Shown here in pieces: positions 52,044-61,221 of a DNA stretch of 64,000 nt. Both the position numbers and the translations under genes were made by a program. The DNA comes from Hondaea fermentalgiana. Taxonomy: Eukaryota; Sar; Bigyra; Thraustochytrida; Thraustochytriidae. Under the pieces are notes generated by a model, which saw only the letters and a list, made by a program, of their open reading frames with translations, did no database searches and was not told the origin of the DNA. How positions within the stretch are numbered: the first letter of the stretch is position 1; every line of letters starts with the position of its first letter. The stretch covers positions 133,560-197,559 of the forward strand of contig NPFB01000063.1 of assembly GCA_014084085.1 (NCBI GenBank). The letters run 5' to 3'.

Positions 52044-53669
52044 ATGTCCGCCGCCATGGAGGCGCTGGCGAATGTCACAAACGGCACCGCCGCCGGGGCC
52101 GGCCCCGAGGCCGCGGAGGCGGCGCACATCGTGGCCGTGGCCGTCATGGCCGTGGTCTTCGTGGCGTCGCTTCTAGGCCAAATGTTCGTCTACAACCAGA
52201 CCCCCCCCTCCGAGTACACCGCGCGCGAACCCGTCTCGCCGGGCGAGGGCATGGTCTGGCGCGAGGAGGGCGGTAAGGCCGTGGCCAAGCCCAAGGAGGC
52301 GCCCGTGTACGCGCGCAAGCGCAAAGAACTCAGCAACAAGGTCTTCTCCTGGGACGAGGTCAAGCAGCACTGCGCCCGCGACGACCTCTGGGTCGTCATC
52401 GAAAACAAGGTCTTCAACGTGACCCCCTATGTGGAGCGCCATCCCGGCGGATGGCGGCCCATGGTGCACACGACCGGCAAGGACGGGACAGACGCCTTTA
52501 CAGAGTTCCACCCGGCCTCCATCATCGAGCGATGGCTGCCGCAGTACTACATTGGCGACATCGAGGAGACCCCTGTCCCCCCGCTTGTGCGCGACTTTCG
52601 TGCCATCCGCCAGGGACTCCTGGCGCGGGGCTTTTTTGAGAACACCAGCGACTATTACATGGCCAAGTACATTTGGTTTGGATCGCTCTTCGCGCCGGCG
52701 CTCTACGGCGTCCTCTTTTGCTCGAGCTTTTCGGCGCACATGGTCTCCGCCGTCTTCATGGCCATGTTCTGGCAGCAGATGGCCTTTGTCGGCCACGACG
52801 CCGGGCACAACGCTGTCTCGCACCATCGCGACACTGATCTTTTCTGGGCTGGATTTATTGGCGACATGCTCGGCGGCGTCGGGCTCAGCTGGTGGAAGCT
52901 CTCGCACAACACGCATCACTGTGTCACCAACAGCGTCGAGAACGATCCGGACATTCAGCACCTGCCCTTTCTGGCCATCACGAGCAAGCTTTTCAAGCGC
53001 TTTTACAGCACCTTTCACGACCGCTTCTTCGAAGCCGACTTCTTCTCGCGCTTCTTTGTGGGCTATCAGCACATTCTCTACTATCCGGTCATGATGGTGG
53101 CTCGCTTCAACCTGATTGTGCAGAGTTGGCTCACGCTTCTGTCCAAGGAGCGCTGCGACTTTCGTTACTCGGAGATGATCGCGCTGGCCATCTTTTGGGT
53201 CTGGTTTGGGTTCTTTGTCTCGGCGTTGCCTGCGAACGAGCGCATTCCTTATGTCGTTCTTTCCTACGCCGTGGCTGGCATCTTGCATGTGCAGATTTGC
53301 ATCTCGCACTTTATGATGGAAACCTATCATGGCAAGAACACTGACAACTGGATTGAGCATCAGCTGCGCACGAGCCAGGATGTGACCTGCCCGCTTTACA
53401 TGGACTGGTTCCACGGTGGCCTGCAGTTTCAGATTGAGCACCACTTGTGGCCGCGTCTTCCTCGGCGGAACTTGCGCGTGGCGCGCAAGCTTCTTATCGA
53501 GCTTTGCGCCAAGCACAATCTTAACTACGTTGAGATGGACTTTATCGAGTCCAACAAGCACCTCATTCGCTGCTTGCAAAAGACGGCCGTCGAGGCGCGC
53601 AAGCTCGACTCTGGCGATGCTGGCTTTTTTGAGAGTCCAATCTGGGAAAGCCTCCATCTCCGAGGCTAG
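52044..53669 (+). CDS. cytochrome-b5 fusion (front-end) desaturase, possibly sphingolipid delta-8
   Basis: A 541-residue ER membrane desaturase. An N-terminal hydrophobic segment (about residues 31-51) precedes a cytochrome b5 domain with haem motif HPGG (133-136). The desaturase domain has three His boxes: HDAGH (251-255), HNTHH (288-292) and QIEHH (463-467). The Gln at the start of the third box marks front-end desaturases. Downstream of box 2 is VTNSVENDPDIQHLPF, like the NS/NH-DP-IQH-PF segment I recall from fungal sphingolipid delta-8 desaturases, so I favour a long-chain-base substrate over a PUFA acyl chain. A delta-5/6/8 PUFA desaturase is the alternative. The extra N-terminal membrane segment before b5 is not usual. 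Start chosen at the first ATG (52044), though a second Met lies four codons later. Single exon with strong GC3 bias. Confidence 0.9.
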   Translation: MSAAMEALANVTNGTAAGAGPEAAEAAHIVAVAVMAVVFVASLLGQMFVYNQTPPSEYTAREPVSPGEGMVWREEGGKAVAKPKEAPVYARKRKELSNKVFSWDEVKQHCARDDLWVVIENKVFNVTPYVERHPGGWRPMVHTTGKDGTDAFTEFHPASIIERWLPQYYIGDIEETPVPPLVRDFRAIRQGLLARGFFENTSDYYMAKYIWFGSLFAPALYGVLFCSSFSAHMVSAVFMAMFWQQMAFVGHDAGHNAVSHHRDTDLFWAGFIGDMLGGVGLSWWKLSHNTHHCVTNSVENDPDIQHLPFLAITSKLFKRFYSTFHDRFFEADFFSRFFVGYQHILYYPVMMVARFNLIVQSWLTLLSKERCDFRYSEMIALAIFWVWFGFFVSALPANERIPYVVLSYAVAGILHVQICISHFMMETYHGKNTDNWIEHQLRTSQDVTCPLYMDWFHGGLQFQIEHHLWPRLPRRNLRVARKLLIELCAKHNLNYVEMDFIESNKHLIRCLQKTAVEARKLDSGDAGFFESPIWESLHLRG

Positions 53670-54502
53670 ACGCACACTCAGTCTTGCATGCGTGCGAAAA
53701 TGCAAATGGCGACAGTGGCAGCGGTGGCAACGGTAGTGGTGATCTGCGGCTACAGCGGAAGCTGAAGCAGCAGCTAGCTAGATTAGATCTTTTTTTCCTC
53801 AGAGTCTCTTCTGGGAGGTACTAAGCCTTGCAAAATCGACCCGCGAGTCCTTATCACCGGTCGCATGAACTCAAAAACTTGAGACGCTTTTGCGTTTTGT
53901 GGCGCTCACCGAGGCAGCTAGCTACGTACCCGCTGTCTTTCTTCGTTTCCTATTTTTTTTAATGTGGTTCGTCTGTGTACAAGCAAACAAAGTAATTAAG
54001 GCATCAGATGAGCAACAAACAGCATTTGAACCTTTGTCAAGGTTAGGTGAATCTTTTTTTTCTTCTTCTAAAAAACAAAATTCCATCAAGATTCATCTGT
54101 GTAGAAAGAAACGGTTCAGTCTCTTGACGATCCTTCAAGAGTATACCATACACACGTTGCCGTCTGTGTGGGACTGATTTTGTTTTGGGGGCCATCCGCT
54201 TGTGATGCGAAGCAGAAATTTCGTACGCAACAAGCTCACACGCAACGTATCCGCGTTTGTGATCATTTGTCGCAAGCCGTACTAAAGGAGAATCTCTTTC
54301 TCCCTCTCTCTTTACATGCAATTTACCCGCCCGCGAAATATCGCAAACAGTAGGAAAGCTCAAAAAGGAAAGGATTTTTTTTTCAATCTTTGCACGTACG
54401 AGATTCCTCTCACCACTTAGAAATCGTCAAAATCGAGACGAAAAGGCGCAGGAAAGAGAAGGAAAAGGAAAAAGGTAAAAAGGGGAGGGAGGAACTGATC
54501 GC
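53670..54502. other. convergent 3' intergenic spacer
   Basis: An 833-bp spacer between the 3' ends of the desaturase and superoxide dismutase genes. It is AT-richer than the coding flanks and has no coding feature. Confidence 0.6.
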
Positions 54503-55183
54503 TTACTTGGCAGCCTTGAAGCGCTCCTCGACCTTGGACCAGTTGTAGATGTTCCACGAGTTCTCAATGTACTCGGGGCGGCGGTTCTGGACATCCCACC
54601 AGTAGGCGTGCTCCCAGACGTCGAGACCGAGGAGGGGCTTGCAGCCAGTGGTGGAGCAAGGGTCCTGGTTGGCGGTCGTGACGATGCGGACGCTCTTCTC
54701 CGTGGGGTCCCAGGCGAGCCAGCACCAGCCGGAGCCCTGGACGCCGACAGCCTTGGCGGCGAACTCCTTCTTGAAGTCCTCGAAGCCACCCCACTTGTTC
54801 TGGATGGCGCTGCCAATGTCGCCCGAGGGCTCACCGCCGCCGCCGCTGCTGGGGGGGGCGAGGTTGTCCCAGAAGAGGCAGTGGTTGACGTGGCCGCCGC
54901 CGTTGAACTTGAGCGGGGTCTGGAGGGCAATCATGGTGGCCATGTCGCCCTTCTCCTCGGCCTCGGCGTACTTTTCGAGGGTCGCGTTCAGGTTCGTCAC
55001 GTACGCCTGGTGGTGCTTGGTGTGGTGCACCTCCATGATCTTGGCGCTCACATGGGGCTCGAGGGCGCCGTAGTCGTAGTCGAGGTCCGGAAGCTTGAAG
55101 GTGCCCGCGAGCGAGGCGGCCGACATTTGCCGGGTGCCCGCGCGGGCGAGGAGGGTCTTGGCGGCCGAGGCACGGGCGAGCAT
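54503..55183 (-). CDS. SOD2: mitochondrial manganese superoxide dismutase
   Basis: A 226-residue Fe/Mn superoxide dismutase that converts superoxide to O2 and H2O2. The first 25 or so residues (MLARASAAKTLLARAG) are rich in Arg/Ala/Ser without acids, a typical mitochondrial presequence. The mature part follows the family closely from KLPDLDYDYGALEPHVS. Metal ligands are His53, His101, Asp188 and His192 (in DVWEHAY). GGGHVNH and the Gln in VQGSGW (Gln149) are the pattern of the Mn form rather than the Fe form. Odd points are WWDVQN in place of the more usual YYLQYKN and an extra Gly run (PSSGGGGEP). Single exon with strong GC-ending codons. The ATG at 55183 gives the complete presequence. Confidence 0.95.
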   Translation of the reverse strand: MLARASAAKTLLARAGTRQMSAASLAGTFKLPDLDYDYGALEPHVSAKIMEVHHTKHHQAYVTNLNATLEKYAEAEEKGDMATMIALQTPLKFNGGGHVNHCLFWDNLAPPSSGGGGEPSGDIGSAIQNKWGGFEDFKKEFAAKAVGVQGSGWCWLAWDPTEKSVRIVTTANQDPCSTTGCKPLLGLDVWEHAYWWDVQNRRPEYIENSWNIYNWSKVEERFKAAK

Positions 55184-56306
55184 CTTGCTGCTGTTGTTCG
55201 CTTACTTGCGTGCGTGCGTGCGAGCGTGCGAGCGAGCGTGCGAGCGTCCACGTCTGTCTTTGCGGGCGGTCTTGTTCGAAGCGGGCGGCGTTGCAGGTCT
55301 GCTTGCCCTCCGCTTCGGCCCTTCGATCAATCTTTCCTTGCCTCTATCTCCTTGCTTCTTTCCCTCTCTGTCTCTCTCTCTCTCTCTCTCCCTCTCTCCC
55401 CTCTGCGCAGCTGGCAGCTAGGCCTAGTTATTAGTAGTGCTTTTTTATCATTTAGGCTCCTGCGACTGGATTTCTCTGCCGGGTCTGTCTGTCTCATGAT
55501 CAGCAGTGGCACCAGCACCAGCAACAGCAGCAGCAGCAGCTCTCTCTGTAGTGTCTGCGACTGTATCTTTTCGGAAGCTAGGCCTATCTTTACCTGCAGG
55601 AGCTGCAGCTGCAGCAGCAGCTGCTTCTCGTTGGCCGAGGCAGACAGAGGCCGCACCAAGCGATCACTGACCAGCTGCAGCAAGCAAGCATGCAAGCCGG
55701 CGAGCAAGCAGGGGCGACGCGGAGCGGTGGGCTGCTGACTTGACTCCGCTTCCGACGCGTCAAAAGGTTACTAGCATACAGAGCTCGCTCTCACTGTCAT
55801 GTCTGTCAGCGGCAGCACTTGCTCGGGCGCGTCCCGCCTCGCTATTATATTCCTCACTCGGGGCCTCGCTGTGAGACTCGCTCACAGTCAGCGCGCTCGT
55901 CTCGCGGCGCTTGCCTTCGAGTTCTTCTTGCGCTCTCGCGCTCTTTGCGTCCCACTGCGTGGCCGCTGACAGCCAGCAGCACCAGCAGCACCAGCAGCAC
56001 CAGCACCAGTGCAGGTTGCAAGGCGTCCCCTCGACGTTGCCTCTCGACTCCGCCGCCTCTCGAGTCCCCTGCCTCTCGTCTCCACCGTGCCGTGCCGTTC
56101 GTTCCCTGCGACACCGAGCCTTGCGATGCCGTCGTGGTCGCGGCGACAGCGCTCGCGACGACCGCCGCCTCGACGACCGCCGCCTCGACCCGAGGCTCGA
56201 AGGCGCGACCGCTGCGCGGTGTTCTCGCAACGCCGGAAGCGCGCTTCGCCCCCTCGCCGCGTGACCTGCCTGACCTGACCCGAGTTCGCGGGGCGCCCGC
56301 TCAGGC

Positions 56307-56336
56307 AGCTAGCTAGCTAGCTAGCTAGCTAGCTAG
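56307..56336. repeat. (AGCT)n palindromic array
   Basis: A pure run of the self-complementary tetramer AGCT/GCTA. Each strand can fold on itself. It is related in motif to the 16-bp minisatellite at 7185-7240. Confidence 0.95.
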
Positions 56337-57677
56337 AGCTGCAGGCGGAGACCGGCGATGCGGGCGAGGACTCATGTCGAGGCGGTGCTGGCTGACCTCA
56401 CGGGATGATGTCTCAGTAGGCAGGCAGGCGCGTGAGGCAGCGCACTGACTTGCGCGCGCGTGAGAGAATGATGAGCGCGGAGCATCGCCTCGCTCTCGAA
56501 CGCGCGCCGCCGAGACGAATGCCGTTCGTCTCGGCGGATGATCGAACATCCGTCACGTCGCAGAGGTGCGAGCGGCACGGCAGCGTGCGTGCGGTAGCGC
56601 GGCTGTGGCCTGGTCATGCGTGCATCGATCGCCCTGCCACAGAAGCGACTTCGAGGGCATTGATGTGAATGCACTATCTATGCGTGCAGGAATGAACGAA
56701 CGAACCTTTGGGCAAGTGACACTCACAGTTCACTGGTGGAGGAGAGGGCACTCACAGGAAATAAGACATCGACGAACATGCGGGAACTACTACGAACACA
56801 GAATGCCGCGCCAGCACGCCCGGCAGGCACAGCTCGCAAAAGGCTGCTCGCGCGGACACGAGGACGGCGTTCGTGGCCGATGCAAAGGCCGAAATCGATG
56901 CAAGAGTATGGTGGTCTGCAAATCCTCATCCGGACGAGCGCCACCCCGTGTTGCAGATGGGACGACATTTCCAAGGGATCATTCATTCCCAAGGGCCCGG
57001 CACATTCGAGTTGAGCCGTGCTTCCGCCTCATGTAAACAGAGCAATGTCAAAGGATTCGCTTCCTCCACATACTACATGCCAGCGGCCGCGGCCTGGGCC
57101 CTCCGGTAAACTCATGAACTGGACGCCAACTTGGATGATCCAATTTGCCATCGGCCACCGGCCTGCCAGCCAGCAGGTCAGCTCATCAGCTCATCAGCTC
57201 GGCGTCAAAGCCCGAAGATGTCGCCACCGCGGCCGCCGCCGCAAGCAGCGAGGATGAGCAGGCATCATAAAAGCACTGTATCGACCGCTGCGATGGCTTG
57301 AAGAGTGGGATCATATAAGCACTGGGAAATCTTGCCGTGAATGATGAGAGCATGCAAAGCAGGCACGTGCCGGTCGATAACCCAAGGTTTCATCAGCCAA
57401 ACTGCTGCGTCGCCATTGTGGCGTCTTGGAATTTCACCCCTTGGCGGACAGTCTTGACGCCGTTATATGTGCCTGAACATCAAGGGAAATGAAGCCGTCG
57501 TCTAACTTATCTCATGGCTTTTTGACGAGAACGCAAGCCAAGCAGAAATGGTGTCATTTGGCATTTGTTTGTTCATGAATGATAACCATGAGCAATCCCG
57601 GGTTGAATGTGGACTTCGTTTGAATATGTGCCAATGCTTTTCCGACGAAAGGAAAATGCCATGGTTTCATCACCATG

Positions 57678-57926
57678 GATGAGACATCAGAGAGATATGC
57701 AAGTGTATACACTTTTTCCAGAACATGATGAAAAGAAGTATGGCAACTGAACGGAGAACATCGTCGATTTTGCACATTTCGTTAACTCCACTCAACCCAT
57801 GCGATGAGACAGCAGAGAGATATGCAAGTGTATACATTCTGTCCTGAGCATAACGACAAGAAATATGGCAACTGAACGGAGAACATCGTCGGGAAAGTTC
57901 GCACATTTCGTTGACTCAAACTATCC
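57678..57926. repeat. 125-bp tandem duplication
   Basis: Two head-to-tail copies start at 57678 and 57803 with GATGAGACAKCAGAGAGATA. Both contain ATGCAAGTGTATACA, then GGCAACTGAACGGAGAACAT, and end near CACATTTCGTTRACTC. The copies differ by scattered substitutions and small indels. They lie downstream of the SAP30-SGF29 gene. Confidence 0.9.
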
Positions 57927-58161
57927 ATCTCAAAATGCGTCCTTATTACATGTATAGGCGTGCAGCACTCTCTGCTTCATGTGCGTGAAGATCCATGACC
58001 GAGAGCGAAGCATTCGAAACGGATAGACTATTGCAAGAAAGACAAATCGCTTGATCTCTCTCTCTCTCTCTCTCTCCCTCGCGCGGGCGCGCGCTATCTC
58101 TTTTCCCCACTTTGTTTCCTTCTCACCATTGCGCATCGTTGCTTCGCTTCCCTGTTTTCGG

Positions 58162-58959
58162 TCATCGTGAGCCGTCCGGCAAGACAACCTCCTCGGCGCT
58201 GACCTCAACGACGCGAATGGCCCCTTTCTCGTCGCGATCGTCGCCGTCAAAGCGCAAACCATAGGCAATGAGACGCTTGCTCTTTTCGACCTTGCGTACC
58301 ACGGTTGCGTCGTAAAATGTGGAGGTTTTGGGAAATCGTGCAAGCACACGGGTGCCTTTATTCAAAGGCCGCACCTGCGCGAGCTCGTCCTCTGTCGGAA
58401 GCACAATAAGGTCGTCGTGGGCGACATCGAAAGTGACCTTTTCCTTGGCCATCTCGTCTGCGTCCTCAACCTTGTAGACGCGTTTACGTTTGGTGTACTT
58501 GACAACGCGACACAACATCCAGTTGTCTTTGATCTTGGCGGCCACCAACCTGCCCTCCGGAACGACTTGCTGCTTTCTCTTTTTCGACGGTGGCTCGGCT
58601 GACACCGTGCCGTTGCTAGCAGATCCACTGCCTGCGCCCACGCTCGACGCCGAGCGTTTCATGGGTCGCCCCGTAGACGCCGTCGAGGCAGCGCGGTTCT
58701 GAAGCCCTGAAGGGATCTGCGCTGCATTCTTCCCCCGCGCCGAGGTCGCGTTCGGGTTCTGGCAAAAGTTCACAAAGGACTTGAGCACCTCCCCCTCGTC
58801 CACCTCGTAGTGGCACAGAAAGTGCTGCGCGCACTTTGACGCCAGATCTGCGCGCGCCGTCGTCTTGGCGTCAAGGTGGTAGTACCACGCGTATCGCTTG
58901 AGCGTCTGCGCGCGGAGCTTGCTCAGGTCAATGTGCAGGTTGCGCGGGTAGTCGTTCAT
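58162..58959 (-). CDS. SGF29: SAP30-like Sin3-binding domain fused to SGF29 tandem Tudor domain
   Basis: A 265-residue nuclear protein with two chromatin modules. Residues about 10-65 match the SAP30-type Sin3-interaction domain: DLSKLRAQTLKRYAWYYHL, an intervening helix, then CAQHFLCHYEVDEGEVLKSF, parallel to LxxNTLRRY ... HF ... VNEKDTL in SAP30. After a Ser-rich linker with the NLS-like PSKKRKQ come residues about 135-260, an SGF29 C-terminal tandem Tudor domain: GRLVAAKIKDNWMLCRVV, YKVEDADE, RVLARFPKTSTFYDATVV and YGLRFDGD. In SGF29 the two Asp of DDID hold the H3 N-terminus and aromatic residues bind K4me3. Here Asp166/Asp168, Phe209, Tyr216 and Phe237 occupy those places. SGF29 belongs to SAGA and SAP30 to Sin3-HDAC, so this could be an H3K4me reader for either. 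Single exon. Confidence 0.8.
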   Translation of the reverse strand: MNDYPRNLHIDLSKLRAQTLKRYAWYYHLDAKTTARADLASKCAQHFLCHYEVDEGEVLKSFVNFCQNPNATSARGKNAAQIPSGLQNRAASTASTGRPMKRSASSVGAGSGSASNGTVSAEPPSKKRKQQVVPEGRLVAAKIKDNWMLCRVVKYTKRKRVYKVEDADEMAKEKVTFDVAHDDLIVLPTEDELAQVRPLNKGTRVLARFPKTSTFYDATVVRKVEKSKRLIAYGLRFDGDDRDEKGAIRVVEVSAEEVVLPDGSR

Positions 58960-59130
58960 GGCGGCTCCCTTGAAGTAGTACCAGCAGCACCAGCAGCAGC
59001 CTCACGAGGCGCGGCACTGCTCGAGGTCTGTCGGGCTGCGATGGCCGCGGCGCGGCACAAGCCGTCGCCCTCGCCCTCGCGAGCGTGTCTGTCTAAGCGC
59101 TGCTGGCGCGCAGTCAGCACGCGCGCGCCC

Positions 59131-59164
59131 GCAAGCAAGCAAGCGAGCAAGCAAGCAAGCGAGC
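59131..59164. repeat. (AAGC)n array in the SAP30-SGF29 5' flank
   Basis: An AAGC run with AGCG interruptions about 170 bp upstream of the start codon, the same motif as at the TBCB start. Confidence 0.9.
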
Positions 59165-59300
59165 GACGCGACCCGGCGGCTCCGAGTCCTCTCGAGCGGC
59201 CGCGACGCCCGCGCGCAGGCTGCCTCTCTCTGCCTCGCCCTCCCTCTCTGTCGCGCGCGGCTCCTGCCCCTCCCGCCGAGGCTGCCTCCCTTGGCGCTTT

Positions 59301-59301
59301 G

Positions 59302-59333
<32 letters not shown>

Positions 59334-59335
59334 CT
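59301..59335. repeat. (TGCC)n array
   Basis: A pure TGCC run in the divergent promoter region between the SAP30-SGF29 and CaMK genes. Confidence 0.95.
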
Positions 59336-61221
59336 CGCCTGCCCGCGCGACGCGCCAGGCAACGAACCCGGCCGGGCCTCGCCTCGCGGGGCCACCCCGA
59401 TCCGCGCCCGCGAGCAGGCTGGCCCAGGCCTCGCTGCCTGCCGCCGCTGCCTCCTGCCGCCCGCCGCGCCGCCGCCCGCCCGCCGCCGCCCTCGCGCCTG
59501 CCCGCCGCTCTGCACGCGGCTGCTGCCGCCCCGCCGCCCGCCTCGGCGTCGCGCCCGCGTGCCGGCCTTGGAGCTGCCTGCCTTGCTGCCTGGCTCTGCT
59601 CTGCTCTGCTCTGCTCCGCCTATAAGCACTCAGCCTCGCCTCTCTTTCTCCGTCCCTCCCTCCCTCCTTCTGCACGCTGCGCTTTTTCCCGCCCGTGGCG
59701 CCCCGCGTTCCCCGCGCGCCCCGCGTTCCCCGAGATGTCCGTTGCGGGGGCGGCCGCGAGCCCGAGCCCAGGAGGGGCTGACGCGGAGCAGCGGCAGCAG
59801 CAGCTGCAGGGCTGTGCTGCGCTGCGCGAGTTTTAGGACCTTCGGCAAGCGAAGAAAGAAGGGCGCGCCGTGATTGGGGGGCCGAGCGGCGCGCGACCAC
59901 CACAGAAGGAAGGCATGCGTGCGGGCGACGACGCCTTCGCGCCAGAGCGACAGCAGTGCAGATACTGCTAGGATTAGTCCAACACGCCCCACAGTCGAAG
60001 CGAAAAGGACACAGTGGTAATGAGTGAAGATCCTCATGTTTCTGCACTGGCCGTCTTTGTGAGGTGAGCGGTAGTGGTCAAGAGAGGTAGGCTGAATAAC
60101 ATGATAGTGAGCCTCGAGGACGTATGGGAGAGTGTGGGCTTTTTGAATCTAGTGTGTTGAGTCGGCAAGTGGTACATCGCGAGCACTCCAGCTGGGAGGG
60201 AGTTCCGCGATACAGAGGCGCCAAGGAAAAGAAAGAGACCGGCCCGTCCGTCAGGATAGTATACTAGAGGGCCATGCAAGTTTTCACGTGCGAGATGTCG
60301 ATTCTCGCAGCAGCAGCAGCAGCTGCAGCGAGAGGAGAGAAACTCGAGCTTTGCGCAGTCTCTCTCTCTCTCTCCCGCTCGCGTGGAAGGCAGATACTTC
60401 CGTTCTCTGCATCTGTTCCCAAGACGGCTTCTTTCTTTGCACGCACCGCCCCCAGGCCGAGTCCAGGATACAGCGCGGGCCATGTCTGCACTGCTGCTGC
60501 TGCTGCTGCTGCTCCTTGTTGTCTTGTTGTGTCTTGTCAGTCTTATTGACCGACCGACCGACTGTCACTGAGACTGGCTGGCTGCCTGCGCAAGATTGGC
60601 TTGCCAGTGGCAGGCTGAAAATCGCAGTGGCCCGGCGCCTAAAACCGACTTTGGCGCCTCTATTCTCGACTGTGGCCGGCCCCGCGCGAGTGGAGCAAAT
60701 CAAGCAGCCGGCGACGGCAGAACGCGATCAATCAAGCAACGCTCGGAAGAAGACGGAGCGCCGATCGATCGATCAATCGATCGATCCATTGCCGACACCG
60801 CTTGTCCGCGCCGCTCGCGCGTACGCGCAGACCGAGGCTCCACCCGCCTCTGCTCCTTCTCCCTCCTCCCCTCCCTCCCTCCCTCTCTCCCTCCCTCCTG
60901 CGCGCGCGCGCTCGCTCGCACGCACGCACGCACGCACGCACGCCCTGCGTCGCGTCGAGAAAGAAAAAAAAAGACAGAGACCGGCAGTTCCGGCCGCGCC
61001 CGGCCGGCTCGTCGCAAGCAAGTCAGGCAGGCAGGCAGGCAGATTATTAGCCAGGCAAGCAAGCAAGCTAGCAGGCAGGCAGGCCTCGCAGGTGCTCGCG
61101 CGAGTGTCGCAGCTCGCGTAACCCTCTCTCTCTCTCTCTTTCCCGTCTCTCTCTCGCTCGCTCGCTCGCTCCCTCGCTCGCAGGTCCGCGGACCCGAGAG
61201 CTGAGCAAGACGAAGGCCACC

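Larger units (their letters stand above)
55184..58161. other. intergenic region with repeats (SOD promoter side)
   Basis: About 3 kb. The first part is the SOD 5' flank with GCGT/GCGA tetranucleotides and CT runs. The middle holds CAG/CTG-rich stretches and a GCTA array. The right part contains a 125-bp tandem duplication. No gene can be supported. The long plus-strand frame at 54608-55738 is the antisense of SOD plus repeats. Confidence 0.55.
58960..61221. promoter_or_regulatory. divergent intergenic region (SAP30-SGF29 / CaMK)
   Basis: A 2.26-kb GC-rich spacer. From left to right it holds a CAG/CTG-rich stretch at the SGF29 start, AAGC and TGCC arrays, a C-rich core, CT dinucleotide runs, ATCG runs (about 60762-60786), GCAC arrays (about 60918-60942) and GCTC units shortly before the CaMK start. 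The sequence CTCGCTCGCAGGTCCGCGG just before the kinase ATG could be a 3' splice site of a leader intron. Open frames here are low-complexity artefacts. Confidence 0.55.

Noticed and set aside
52173..53705. 510-codon minus-strand open frame
   Set aside because: Antisense of the desaturase, whose His boxes and HPGG motif are on the plus strand. GC3 bias keeps the reverse frame open.
54608..55738. 376-codon plus-strand open frame
   Set aside because: Antisense of the SOD gene followed by CAG and CT repeats.
58956..60047. 363-codon minus-strand open frame upstream of SAP30-SGF29
   Set aside because: Translated AAGC and TGCC repeats (RQAGRQAG, ACLLACLL). No domain.
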